64,000 bases of DNA from Branchipolynoe longqiensis (GCA_030323885.1 JASIRB010000504.1:186001-250000), one strand, 5' to 3'; numbered from the stretch's first letter, positions 55,451 to 64,000 are shown. Numbers and translations: made by a program. The notes: generated by a model from the letters alone, not told the origin.

Positions 55451-56401
55451 AAAGCACAATGCCAAGGCTCTCGGGGCATCCGCAGGCACCTGACGGGGCA
55501 CGTAAGCGTGCACCGCGTCGGACTCCCAGGTCCCCTGGGCCATGATGGCGGAGAGGGCCACCCCCCTCGAGGCGCAAGCCTGCGCCGCCCCTCGGCGCAG
55601 CCCGTGCAGGGTGAACTCGGCGGCCCGAGGCACGTCGGCCACACCGAGGGCGGCCCGGAGGAGGGGGGTGACATCCCACGGGATGAGGGGGGTGCTGGTG
55701 TGGGCGAGGAAGGCCGGGGCGTCACCCGGCGCAGGCACGAGGTCCATGGCGCGCCACCAGGCGCAGACTGGGCACAGGGGCGATCCAACGAGGGCGGGCA
55801 CGAAGATCGAGATGGTCTTGGAGGATGTGACGCGGAGGCGCATGCCCCCCGGAGCCGGCTGGACGTCATCCCTGCGCAAGGTGTGAGGCCCCCCCCACGG
55901 AGCGTGAGAGGGGGACAGGATGTTTGACTGCCTCAGGAAACTGAAGAAGGCGATGATGGTTGCCGCCCAAGGGGCAACCCCGAGGTGCCCCTGGGCGCGC
56001 ATGTGCCTGTAGATGAGGGGAAGCATGTCCGGGGTGATGGCGGGAGCGCGGCGGATGGGGGCCGCGAAGAGCCGCCCGCCGCCCCGCCTGACCCACGCTG
56101 CGAAGGGGGCGTCGAAGGGCGCGACGTCCCCCCCGGCCTCCCGGACCCAGGAGCGGGTCCCAGAGAAGGCGTTGGCGACGGAAGCGAGGGAGGGCAGCAG
56201 GCGGTGAAGGTGGGCGATGAATTGGCTGACGTCGTAGGGGGCGGGGGCCAGGTGGTCGACACCCCGCTCGACGGCGAACTCCAAGTAGCACCTGGCGTGT
56301 CGATCGCGATTGCGCCAGGTCGCGGGCGCGAGGGCAGCGCGGTGGAGCGTCATCAGGTGCTCGTGCGCACGCGGGCCGTAGTCTGCAATGTCAAAGGTCA
56401 T
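55379..56401 (-). CDS. Tyrosine recombinase of element V, intact
   Basis: An open frame of 340 residues from the ATG at 56401 (MTFDIADYGPRAHEHLMTLH). The core-binding domain includes APATWRNRDRHARCYLEF. Catalytic residues are Arg in FFSFLRQSNIL (about residue 172), a Lys in VTSSKT, HGLRRG (HxxR), the G-T-W of GTWESDAVHAYV, and its Tyr. It is the only undamaged YR here. An acceptor-like gacattgcag just inside the frame (56392-56383) and a GTAAAG donor at 56467 would join the RNase H frame to YR in phase, as the verified intron of element III does. The true start may therefore be spliced. Confidence 0.85.
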   Translation of the reverse strand: MTFDIADYGPRAHEHLMTLHRAALAPATWRNRDRHARCYLEFAVERGVDHLAPAPYDVSQFIAHLHRLLPSLASVANAFSGTRSWVREAGGDVAPFDAPFAAWVRRGGGRLFAAPIRRAPAITPDMLPLIYRHMRAQGHLGVAPWAATIIAFFSFLRQSNILSPSHAPWGGPHTLRRDDVQPAPGGMRLRVTSSKTISIFVPALVGSPLCPVCAWWRAMDLVPAPGDAPAFLAHTSTPLIPWDVTPLLRAALGVADVPRAAEFTLHGLRRGAAQACASRGVALSAIMAQGTWESDAVHAYVPRQVPADAPRALALCFGSAPGPTSSQVLPGLTADVDEVD

Positions 56402-57000
56402 GGGTAAAGATATCTGGCGAATGGCGCACACGCAGACTACGAAGCCCCCTACTACGGCATTCTTTACGGACTATGTCAAGGGCGACCGGGGAGTAGTGCG
56501 CGTGGCTGAGGGCGTCCACGAGGACCAGGTCGACGGTGGGCTTTTGCTGAACGGTGATCTCGAAGGACCCAAGTGGCGCGAGGAGCCATATCTCCCGGGC
56601 GCACACGCCAAGGGTTGGGTCGACGGCCCGGCCAGATTCGAGGGCGCTGGCAGAGGCCGCATTGTCGGTGTTTATGATGAGTTCGTACCCCCCGGAGCAT
56701 CGGGCCCAAGGGCGCGGACCGCGAGGACGAGGTTCACAGCCTCGAGTTCGTGAATGGAGGGGTACGCCGCCATCATCTCCTGGCCGTAAGCCTCGGAGAA
56801 GCAGGCGCTGGTGGAGAAGGCGCCGCCGCTGGTCATGCAGGAGTCGCATTCCATGACCCATCGCGGTGGTTCCTGTATGTAGGAGACGGGGGCCCGGCCG
56901 CGGTGTAGTTGGCCGGGAACCCGAACTCCAGGTGGTCGGGGAGGAGGTCATCATCGTGGCCCCGAAGCAGGCGTCGCCAGCTGGCAATGTTCAGGTCGGA
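56391..57000 (-). pseudogene. RT start fused to RNase H in element V
   Basis: The RT N-terminus (DHLEFGFPANYT, 56945-56910) is followed after a few codons by WVMECDSCMTSGGAFSTS (56860-56810), the start of RNase H in element II (WVIQCDSCLTGGG). The whole RT palm and thumb, about 1.1 kb in element II, are missing. RNase H continues with a frameshift near 56690 (INTDNAASASALESG, VLVDALSHAH, DIFTHDL). Confidence 0.75.
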
Positions 57001-57012
57001 GGGGACCGGGAC

Positions 57013-57915
57013 TCAGGCGGCCAAGTAATTCGGAAGGCCCGAGGCGCGGGTGGTGGCATAGGCCGCAGCGTATGCGGGGTAGGCGGCCCAACCTTCACCC
57101 GAGAGCACCGGCCAGAAGGCGTCGAGGGTGGGCTTATATTCGACGGGGGATGGGCCGCAGGCAGGAGCCGCCGGGAGGGAGTGCTGAATGTCAATGTCAA
57201 TTACTTCCTCGACCGGCTCGTTGGTGCCAAGGCCGGGGGAGGGGGCCCCCCGGGTCACATCGCACAGCACACAGGAGGCGACGGGCTCCGGGCCCGACGG
57301 GATGGAACACCTGCCGGGGGGCCAGAGGATCTCCGCAAAGCTGCCGTACGACGGCGTGTGTGCGCCGTGGCGGGGGCCCCCGCGACAGGCGGGCCGACCG
57401 TGGGTCCGGATGGCGTGGCCCTGTGTGCTCTCGTCTGTGTTTACGTCAGTAGTTGTCGGGGTTTCTGCTAGGTGGTGCCAGTGGTTCGGCGTGACGTCAT
57501 CAGGCGGGGGAATCCCCCGCGGCTGGGCCATACCTTTGTCGCTGCTGGTGGTAGCGGGCGGATCCTCCAGGTGGCGGCAGCGGAGAGCGGCCGGCGTGAC
57601 GTCATCAGGGGAAGCCCCCACCGCTTGACCGACCCCGCCGGCGATGGCGGCCCCGGGAGGGGCGGCGGGACGGGTACCAGCGGCCGTGACGTCATGGAGG
57701 GGAAACCGGGGCCAGCCATCTGCTGAAGCCATCTGCATCGGGGGTGACGTCAACGGGGGAAGCCCCCTCCGCTTGTCCCAGCGCACCGGCGGTGGTGGCG
57801 CGGGGAAGTCTGGCGGGACGGGTACCGGCCGCCGTGATGTCATGATGGGAACTCCCTCGGGGCGGGGGACAGCCGGGCTGAAGCCATCTGCAGCCGGGGC
57901 AATGTTATTGTTCAC
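57013..57915 (-). CDS. Linker ORF of element V
   Basis: 300 open residues, rich in Pro, Ala and Asp-Val-Thr repeats (DDVT/HDVT recurring about every 25-30 residues). They end in CGPSPVEYKPTLDAFWPVLS and GLPNYLAA, the block common to all four related families. No known domain. Its position between gag and RT suggests the start of the pol frame. Confidence 0.55.
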   Translation of the reverse strand: MNNNIAPAADGFSPAVPRPEGVPIMTSRRPVPVPPDFPAPPPPVRWDKRRGLPPLTSPPMQMASADGWPRFPLHDVTAAGTRPAAPPGAAIAGGVGQAVGASPDDVTPAALRCRHLEDPPATTSSDKGMAQPRGIPPPDDVTPNHWHHLAETPTTTDVNTDESTQGHAIRTHGRPACRGGPRHGAHTPSYGSFAEILWPPGRCSIPSGPEPVASCVLCDVTRGAPSPGLGTNEPVEEVIDIDIQHSLPAAPACGPSPVEYKPTLDAFWPVLSGEGWAAYPAYAAAYATTRASGLPNYLAA

Positions 57916-58074
57916 ACGGGGCGCGTGGCATGGTCGGCGAACCGCTACAGGGGTAGTCAGGGGGGCGGTGCGGGGGTCGGGATCGGGCTGTCCGGCGGGA
58001 TCGGGCTGTGTCCTACCGCCGATTTTCTAAAAATCCTGGTGTGAGGCTTTCCTGGGGCGCTCCCTGGCCTTTTT

Positions 58075-58785
58075 TTAATAGCAGCTCGTTTCGGCGTGGC
58101 CACTAACGATGCGGCGCATGTTGGCACAATAGCCGCAGACGTGCGCGACCTTCTGGGCGCCCGCACCGTGTGAGGCTCCCTTCACGGCCTTGGTGCAGGA
58201 GCCTGGATCCTTGTTCCAGGCCTGGCAATGCGTGCCCATGGCTGCCTTGTCGTAGTGCTCCCGGTTGTCAGAGCCCGACTTCTGCGGCTTCCGGGTCTGG
58301 TGGCTGTCGGCTGCCGAGGCGGGGTTGGGCACGGTGTGACCTGCCATCGCTATGACTTCAATCCTGACCGCATTCATAGCGGCCGCGTCCTTCCAACCGT
58401 ACGGGAGCCTCCCATGAGCTATGCGCGTAAATATTTCCTCCGAGTATCGTCTCACCACTAGCCAGGCCAACGCACAATTGTCTTGGGCGACCATCTCCTG
58501 ATGGGCGGAGAGAGCCTCCAAACTGCTCGCCGGGAATGCGCGCTGGCACTCGAGGCGCTTCAACCCTAGCGTGTACTCCTCCCGGGTCGCCTCCCCCTTT
58601 TTAATGGCCTTCCCCTCGTCCCCCCGTTCTACCAGGTCGTAGGGAAACAAATATTTAGTGGGAATACCTTTTTTCCTGGTGTGGGACTTGCCGTCCACCG
58701 CCGCTATGATGAACCGCACCGCTTCCTCTGCCGTTGAGCACGCACCGCGGCCGTAGTCATCGTCGTCATGTTGTCGGCGGTGCAT
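58075..58785 (-). CDS. gag-like protein of element V, C-terminal frame
   Basis: 236 open residues with the gag core (DDDDYGRGACSTAEEAVRF, EATREEYTLGLKRLECQ, RLPYGWKDAAAMNAVRIEV). A 25-residue stretch (KSHTRKKGIPTKYLFPYDLV) is absent from element II. The zinc region has CQAWNKDPGSC and HVCGYC, then 9 residues, H, 4 residues, C, and is complete. It is in the same frame as the upstream 267-residue part, separated only by a TGA (58792-58794). In element II the equivalent join has no stop. Confidence 0.7.
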   Translation of the reverse strand: MHRRQHDDDDYGRGACSTAEEAVRFIIAAVDGKSHTRKKGIPTKYLFPYDLVERGDEGKAIKKGEATREEYTLGLKRLECQRAFPASSLEALSAHQEMVAQDNCALAWLVVRRYSEEIFTRIAHGRLPYGWKDAAAMNAVRIEVIAMAGHTVPNPASAADSHQTRKPQKSGSDNREHYDKAAMGTHCQAWNKDPGSCTKAVKGASHGAGAQKVAHVCGYCANMRRIVSGHAETSCY

Positions 58786-58791
58786 GGCGTG

Positions 58792-59595
58792 TCACCCGTG
58801 TGTGTGCGCGGCGTCTCGGTGCCGAGGGCGGTGCCGGGGCGGCGTGGGGGAGGGCGAAGACCACGGGCTGGGCGGGCGTCGGTCGGCGCCGATGGCAGGG
58901 TAGGAGCCAGTGCGGGTCCTGACGTGGGCAGCCGAGGGCGATACCGGGGAAAATGACCACGCCCGGCTGAAGCGGGATCGCTCGGTTGCTGAGGGCCAGG
59001 GCCTGGCCGGCGGGTTGCGTGGCGTGGTCGGGGGAGTTGAGGGGGCCCGGCGGCGTGCCGTCGCAGGGGCTGCCGTCGCAGCGGCGGTGGCCTCGGTCTC
59101 CCGGCAATGTGTGCCCGCGGTGGCGGCGGCCAAGGCAGCGGTGGCTTCCGCGAGCACCTTGGATTGGGCCGCCATCTGGGCCCTTTGCTCGGCCGCCTCC
59201 TTCCTCTGCTCCGCCGCCTCCCTCTCGATGGCGGTCCAGCGCTTCTCCATGACGTTGATGGTAACTTGCATCCTGGCCAGCCCGTCGGCTTGCTTACCCT
59301 TTAGGGTGGGTTTCCTGACCCGTTTAGACTGTCGAGTCGGAGACGGGGGCCGGGCCTGCGGGACGGCCTGGCGCGGGGACGTGCCGCCATCTTGCGAGTC
59401 GGAGGAGGCGCTCAGGTCAGCTGTCAGCATGGGGGTTACTTTCCTGGAGGCGCGTTTTGTGGGACGGCCTCTCAGAGCTGCAGCTCTGCGGGTTCGTTGC
59501 ATTCTGCTATTTGACGTGGGTGACCTTTTGAGAGTGTTTTCGCTGTGCGATGTGGGTGACGTGGGTGGAGACGGAGCCATAGAGTTTAAATCCAT
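58792..59595 (-). CDS. gag-like protein of element V, N-terminal frame
   Basis: 267 open residues from the ATG at 59595 (or 59580). It has a basic Ser/Arg-rich start, an RKPTLKGKQ cluster, and a predicted coiled coil (EKRWTAIEREAAEQRKEAAE, then QRAQMAAQSKVLAEAT with Ala heptads). A Pro/Arg-rich tail follows, to a TGA directly before the gag core frame. The 59595 start lies inside the A1 repeat. The coiled coil fits multimerisation. Confidence 0.6.
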   Translation of the reverse strand: MDLNSMAPSPPTSPTSHSENTLKRSPTSNSRMQRTRRAAALRGRPTKRASRKVTPMLTADLSASSDSQDGGTSPRQAVPQARPPSPTRQSKRVRKPTLKGKQADGLARMQVTINVMEKRWTAIEREAAEQRKEAAEQRAQMAAQSKVLAEATAALAAATAGTHCRETEATAAATAAPATARRRAPSTPPTTPRNPPARPWPSATERSRFSRAWSFSPVSPSAAHVRTRTGSYPAIGADRRPPSPWSSPSPTPPRHRPRHRDAAHTHG

Positions 59596-59725
59596 GGACG
59601 TGAGAATCTGGAGCCCGAATGCAGGTCAGAGGGAAGGCGGGAAGGAGGGGAGGTTCGGTGAGGGCCCGCGAGGTGGCGTCTCGGGCTTCCCGCCAGATCA
59701 AGCACAATTCGGAATTATGAGCCAA
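59587..59725 (-). repeat. A1 repeat of element V
   Basis: 139 bp match 55126-55264 with a handful of changes; both run from taaatccatggacgtgagaa to ggaattatga and the core. A1 lacks the GGGTGGGTGGG part present at the other end of A2. Confidence 0.9.
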
Positions 59726-59865
59726 TCCAAATGGCAAAACGAGTGGGATGAAAACGTTTACAAATTGCATGACTTTGAATGGGCTGTTCGAAAACCACCA
59801 CAAAACAAGAATAACCAACAAAAATCACAGATTGACTAGTCACTGCTTCAGATCAATTTATATCA
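59726..59865 (+). pseudogene. I/Nimb-like LINE, continuation right of element V
   Basis: In-frame continuation of the RNase H C-terminal region (KWQNEWDENVYKLHDF), then decayed sequence with NKNHRLTSHC. From 59866 to 60524 the DNA is AT-rich with no recognised feature. Confidence 0.7.
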
Positions 59866-60524
59866 TTTATGAGTATGGCGATTCACTGCTAAGAACAAAT
59901 TCTGTTACTTATAAGTATGATTTAATAATAGGGGAGAGAATGTTAAAAGTAAAATTGAAGAAAAGAAACAAGCAAGCAGCAGCGACTGTCAACATCACGT
60001 ATTCAGTAGAGCCAGCATTTATTTTACTTTATATTCCAGAATTCTCGCGATTCATTGCTAAGACTGATGATCAATTTGTTATTTTAAAGAAAAGAAATAT
60101 CTGTATTTTCATGTAAAATTCTTAATTATGCATTATTCAGTTTTGAATTGGTGGTTAATTGAAAACTTGAAATTGAATTTTGAAATAGATAGGCAAAGAA
60201 TTTGTTCATAAACAAAATAGAAAACTATAGCCAGTAGTATTGACTACAAAATGATACCATTGGCATGATGATGGCAGCTCTGGCGAAGGTGCACGGGTAC
60301 TTTGAAGAGAGCAAAGTATAATTTCCTGCAGAATCTAGTTGAAACAAAAGATGATTTTCGGCATAAATAGGGTTGACAAAGCATTGGTTTTCTTTAGGTT
60401 AACAAAGGCATACTAATGTGCATGTTTTCGCATCGTATAAAGGTTTATTTTGATTTGGTTTTTATTTGAATTGAAAAACAACTTAGAACAAACACACCAA
60501 CAGATTGAAAATGATGAATTTTAT

Positions 60525-60835
60525 GGCTTCGTGCATTGACTATTGCATGAGGTTGTGGGTTCGAATCCTGGTCGAGTCAAACCAATGACTTAAACATTGA
60601 TACTTGTCGCTTCCTAGCCTGGCACGCTCGGGATTATTAGGATAGAGTAAGGACTGGTTGGCTCAGTGTCATGATGTGACTTAGTGGGATGTCAGGTGAT
60701 GGTGCTGGCAGTCTGGTTTCCCAGTGGGGCAGCACTATAAAATCGCCATGAGTGTGCACTGTCACAAGTCGGCACCCGTCCTGATATGACCTGGGATGTT
60801 GCTAGGACATGAAACAACACCAAACAAACAACACC
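60525..60835 (+). mobile_element. tRNA-derived SINE, diverged head
   Basis: The same body as the SINE at 53735 (cttcctagcctggc, cccagtggggcagcactata, tgatatgacctgggatgttg, aaacaaac tail). The B box gggttcgaatcctgg is good, but the A-box half is lost. Confidence 0.75.
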
Positions 60836-60892
60836 AAACTTGACTATTGCCAATAGTATTGGTAGATTCACGAGGCACTCAGGATACCTACT

Positions 60893-61300
60893 AATTCAAT
60901 TCAATTCAATTCTTTATTTCATACTCAGGATTATGGTAGTTACATAAGTTGGTCCATAGTAGGTAGATATAAAAATTAATGTGAATAGGATATAAGTAAT
61001 AGTATGAATACTACCATACTAACCAATATCAAAATGTTGGTCTACATACAGTAGTTTGTACCAATGCCTCCATATGGCAGATGTAAATCTGAGATCACTC
61101 TCTTCTATTTTTACAAGTCCCTGTATTATAACATTTTCTGACTTGTCAAGTCTAGTAATAAATTTGAATATTAGATTCCTGATAACAGCCTGGAAGGCTG
61201 GCACATCAATATTGGCAAACAGCTGACTAGCACTGTGATGCCTAGGTAGCCGTAGTAATAACCTCATAATGTCATTATATGCTACATTCAGTTTTCTAAT
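60893..61300 (-). pseudogene. CR1-like LINE 3' end, interrupted by element VI
   Basis: It matches 27240-27650 closely, including the (attca)-type end. It is cut at ttttctaat (61300), where the intact copy continues gctatacattc. Confidence 0.8.
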
Positions 61301-62089
61301 TCACGACACTCGGACAAAGGACAGGACTACAAGTTTAGACAATCAAGTTTAATTGTTTCACAAATCAAATCAGTAAGCATGCCACTGGGGCGAACAGGAG
61401 GCTGGCTCCGAAGTCAAGGTCTCGCGCATGGAGACCTGAAGGCGGCTGGCACCTTATTATCAGGAAGTGTTCAAGAGGTCTCATGTGGCCCCGTTAATGT
61501 TCATGACGGATGGCGATCGGGTGCCTGGAGCGAGAGATCATTTCAACAATCAATAATCAATAACAATCAATAACAATCAGAACGAAAGATAAACAAAACC
61601 ACAGCACTTAACCCCCATCAGCAGAGGGTGGGTGGGAGGGGAAAAATTTGACTTGCTACTGTGAGAGCCGCGAGAGAAGTGGCCGGGTCGCTGTGCGTAA
61701 AGTAGATCAGTGAGAGGTCAGCCTTTTACCTCGTGCGTGAATTACACATGTTGCCTCGTCAACATGCCTAATTCACGACACTCGGACAAAGGACAGGACT
61801 ACACGTTTAGACAATCAAGTTTAATTGTTTCACAAATCAAATCAGTAAGCATGCCACTGGGGCAAACAGGAGGCTGGCTCCGAAATCAAGGTCTCGCGCA
61901 TGGAGACCTGAATGCGGCTGGCACCTTATTATCAGGAAGTGTTCAAGAGGTCTCATGTGGCCCCGTTAATGTTCATGCCGGATGGCGATCGGGTGCCTGG
62001 AGCGAGAGATCATTTGAACAATCAAGAATCAATAACAATCAATAACAATCAATAACGAAAGATAAACAAAACCACGGCACTTAACCCAT
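61301..62089 (-). repeat. B2-A2-B1 repeat block of element VI
   Basis: Both B copies start tcacgacactcggacaaagg and end at cacttaaccc. A2 includes gagggtgggtgggaggg and ends caacatgcct before AAT. No coding sequence. Confidence 0.9.
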
Positions 62090-62170
62090 CATTGAGGAAA
62101 GTGCTGCGGGAGCTTTAACGATGGGCGTTTCTATCAGATATTTTTGTACAGAATTACTTGACCACGAGCC
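62086..62170 (-). pseudogene. YR C-terminal remnant of element VI
   Basis: Minus-strand translation from 62170 gives GSWSSNSVQKYLIETP followed by APAALSSMMG. It aligns with GTWESDAVHAYVPRQVP and APRALALCFGS of element V, including the catalytic Tyr. It lies only about 15 bp from the end of the linker frame. Confidence 0.75.
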
Positions 62171-62183
62171 GTCCTGTTTCAGA

Positions 62184-63965
62184 TCATGGCAACAGAACTT
62201 TAGCTGACAGATAATTTGGCAATGCTGTTTCCCTTACTATATCATACGTGTTACGAAATTCGGGACGACAGCTCAGAGCTGCCGGAACTGCCCTTGGCCA
62301 GAAATCGTCAAGTATCACCCTGTACTCCTCTGGGGACGGGGGAGCCTGTCTCCTGTGCTGGCTTGAACCTGCAAATAGACTGAGTAAATCTGAACTCGTG
62401 CTGAAGCAATCATACTCTATTTCTACAGGCAGGGCAACAGGAGATCTATCTTGCTTACTCACACTCGAGGTGCTATCACATGGCTCTTCCACCACCTCTT
62501 TTACAGGAGCCACCGACTTCCGCACCGGTGGCAGGGAGCTTAGAGCCACATAGGGAGGACTTAATTCTAACGGGGTAGAATGTACAGAGTGTGTCAAATC
62601 TACTAGCTTGTCAATCACGTGTGTCGGAGGTGCGACAATAATAGACTCATGCACTAACCTAGACGGGCTCTCAGCCTGGTCACCGCTAACTACATTGTTT
62701 GAAACTGCTAACTGGGGGGCGTGAACACTCAATGACAAATCACAACAGACTGGTGTCGCACTTACAGCAGCACCTTGCGCGGCCGACTTGTCGGTAACCT
62801 TCCTATCGTGAAATGCCCTACGTTTCAAGCAGTCCTGTTCCTTGTGCCAGTGCACTCGTTTCAACCGATAAGCACACCATGCACATACATGTAACATCTT
62901 TGCCGGGGGCTTGTCATGCTTCGCGGCAAAGCCATAGTCCCTGCCCCAATTCCAGTTTATGCACGGTCTACCATCGGTCTCTTTATTATATTCAGTCCTG
63001 GAGTTTATAGGCGCAACACCTCCTGACTGCACCAGGGACCCGAGTGACTGTGGCTGGGGGACTGAATACACTGGGTTAAATGCAAAGGCCGGCTGAGCAG
63101 GCTAGTGGGGGGCGGACCTTCCGGCGGCCATACAGATGTCCCTCTGCAAGTCTTTAAGTACAGCCCGGTCTTCCCAACCCTGCGACAGGCGCCCCTCGGA
63201 TATCAGTTTAAATACCCGCTCCGACCAATGTCGACACACCGACCAGTCCCATAGCGTCGCCATATGTGCCAACTCCTGCTCATGGTGAAACAGATGTGGC
63301 GGCCATGACGGCGGGAGTGACGGCAACGCTGCTAGAGTACGCAGCGCACCAAAATACTCTGGCCACGTTGCCTCGCTTTGCGAGATAGTTTTAAATGATT
63401 CACCGCGGGTAATAAATAAGTGTGGCAAGAAAGCTGTACCTTTCGGCTTCCTGAATGTCGATACGGGGTCCAGCAGTATATCAGCAATGGCCGCCGCTGC
63501 CTGGTGGGCTCGACCCTCAGCGTCTTGGTGCGGCCGAGTAACCGTGACAGTCGGTCCCGCCGGCTGCAGAACCTCGGCCAAGTAGTAGTCCGACACCGGC
63601 TGGCCCGCCTGCACTCTCTGCCACGCCGTATCATTACCCGGGGAAGGTGGAACCACCACCGGGAGTCGTTCCGTATGGAGTTGTGACTCTGGTGAAGAAA
63701 CTGACGGGTTAGAAACATTTGACAGAAGAACTGACTGTCCCTGCAACTGCCGAGGGGGAGCAGCTACCGTTTCTAGTACATTCACACGCGTTGCAAGGTC
63801 TTGTGTTACCTTCAACACCTCCCTTTGAAGCTCAAGCACTGTCGCCATGTCAGACTGTGAAGCCGGTGCCTGCTGTGTCGAGTTGGGAGAGGAGACCGGT
63901 GACAGCTGCGCCACTTGTGACCTGAACCTAGCCTGTGACAGCAACGACCTTGCCGCCCGACGCAA
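62184..63965 (-). CDS. gag-like protein and linker of element VI
   Basis: One frame with a single TAG (63102-63104). Its N-terminal part has an Arg/Ser/Gln-rich region, a short helical segment (VLELQREVLKVTQDLATRV) and the core RHWSERVFKLISEGRLSQGW. After the TAG come a C-x2-WN-x4-Y variant (second Cys replaced), HVCAWC, 9 residues, H, 4 residues, C, a Ser/Pro/Val-rich stretch and the linker block SPEEYRVILDDFWPRAV to LPNYLSA. Gag and linker are continuous here, so the linker is probably translated with gag or was fused. The frame may extend beyond 63965. Confidence 0.65.
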
Positions 63966-64000
63966 CGATTCCCGCTGGAGCTGCAGTTGACGCGACGGTC

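Larger units (their letters stand above)
54901..59725 (-). mobile_element. Element V: Ngaro-like element lacking the RT core
   Basis: B2 is 54901-55086, A2 55087-55264, B1 55265-55450 and A1 59587-59725. On the minus strand the order is A1, gag N-part, gag, linker, RT start joined to RNase H, YR, B1, A2, B2. B1 and B2 are both 186 bp. A1 matches the distal 139 bp of A2. The element sits in a LINE with TCC on both sides. Gag, linker and YR are open; the RT palm is deleted. Confidence 0.9.
61301..64000 (-). mobile_element. Element VI: internally deleted Ngaro-like element (5' end beyond window)
   Basis: B2 is 61301-61614, A2 61615-61772 and B1 61773-62089. A short YR C-terminus (62170-62086) is followed to the right by gag/linker sequence (62187-63965), with no RT or RNase H between. 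The B repeats are about 98% identical by eye, so the element or its recombination is young. It is inserted in a CR1-like LINE, with AAT as the shared core. Confidence 0.85.

Noticed and set aside
58910..59839. 309-residue plus-strand protein
   Set aside because: Mostly the complement of element V gag joined by chance to the LINE RNase H frame at 59726; only the last about 35 residues are real LINE sequence.

Overview
This window is animal nuclear DNA. It has spliceosomal exons, tRNA-derived SINEs, CR1-like and I/Nimb-like LINEs, a Ty3/Gypsy fragment, and an unusually high load of tyrosine-recombinase (YR) retrotransposons. No bacterial gene, operon, rRNA or CRISPR array is visible. The mixture of Ngaro-like, DIRS-like and MADF-gene elements suggests a marine invertebrate (lancelet, hemichordate, mollusc or similar). 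The species cannot be fixed from the sequence.

Only one candidate resident gene is seen. It is a plus-strand leucine-rich-repeat (LRR) gene with three exons at 12528-12653, 24685-24821 and 50440-50581. Their splice sites, phases and LRR register agree, so they read as consecutive exons separated by introns of about 12.0 and 25.6 kb. The repeats resemble the ribonuclease-inhibitor-type LRR block of CARMIL/LRRC16 proteins. Nearly everything from 12.7 to 50.4 kb would therefore be intron filled with mobile DNA.

Layout. 0-3.4 kb: a two-exon MADF-domain gene (minus) with a TATA promoter, next to 11-bp repeats and a PIF/Harbinger-like terminus; then a MITE. 3.4-7 kb: minisatellites, a gag relic, and two LINE fragments, one split by a solo YR-element repeat. 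7.0-12.3 kb: Ngaro-like element I with complete split direct repeats. 12.8-18.1 kb: GC-rich element II. 18.3-23.6 kb: GC-rich element III, with a 47-bp intron joining its RT-RNase H and YR frames. 24.9-27.2 kb: two minisatellites and a fold-back element. 27.2-28.6 kb: CR1-like LINE. 28.9-34.0 kb: DIRS-like element with inverted terminal repeats, itself carrying a SINE and an LTR-like insertion. 36.4-40.5 kb: I/Nimb-like LINE cut by a Gypsy element (40.5-42.7 kb). 43.3-45.1 kb: a decayed second MADF gene. 45.5-49.4 kb: eroded YR element IV. 52.1-53.6 kb: pentamer-based satellite and a CA/CAGA microsatellite. 54.1-59.9 kb: a LINE whose RNase H region is split by element V. 60.9-64 kb: a CR1-like fragment invaded by element VI, a deletion derivative that runs off the window.

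Elements I-VI are all on the minus strand, antisense to the LRR gene. Families II, IV, V and a solo copy share a junction signature at the A/B repeat boundary, a likely recombination site. Several copies are internal-deletion derivatives. V keeps an intact YR and gag but lacks the RT core; VI joins the end of gag-linker directly to the last part of YR. The window is best read as an intron-nested record of YR retroelement insertion, recombination and deletion.
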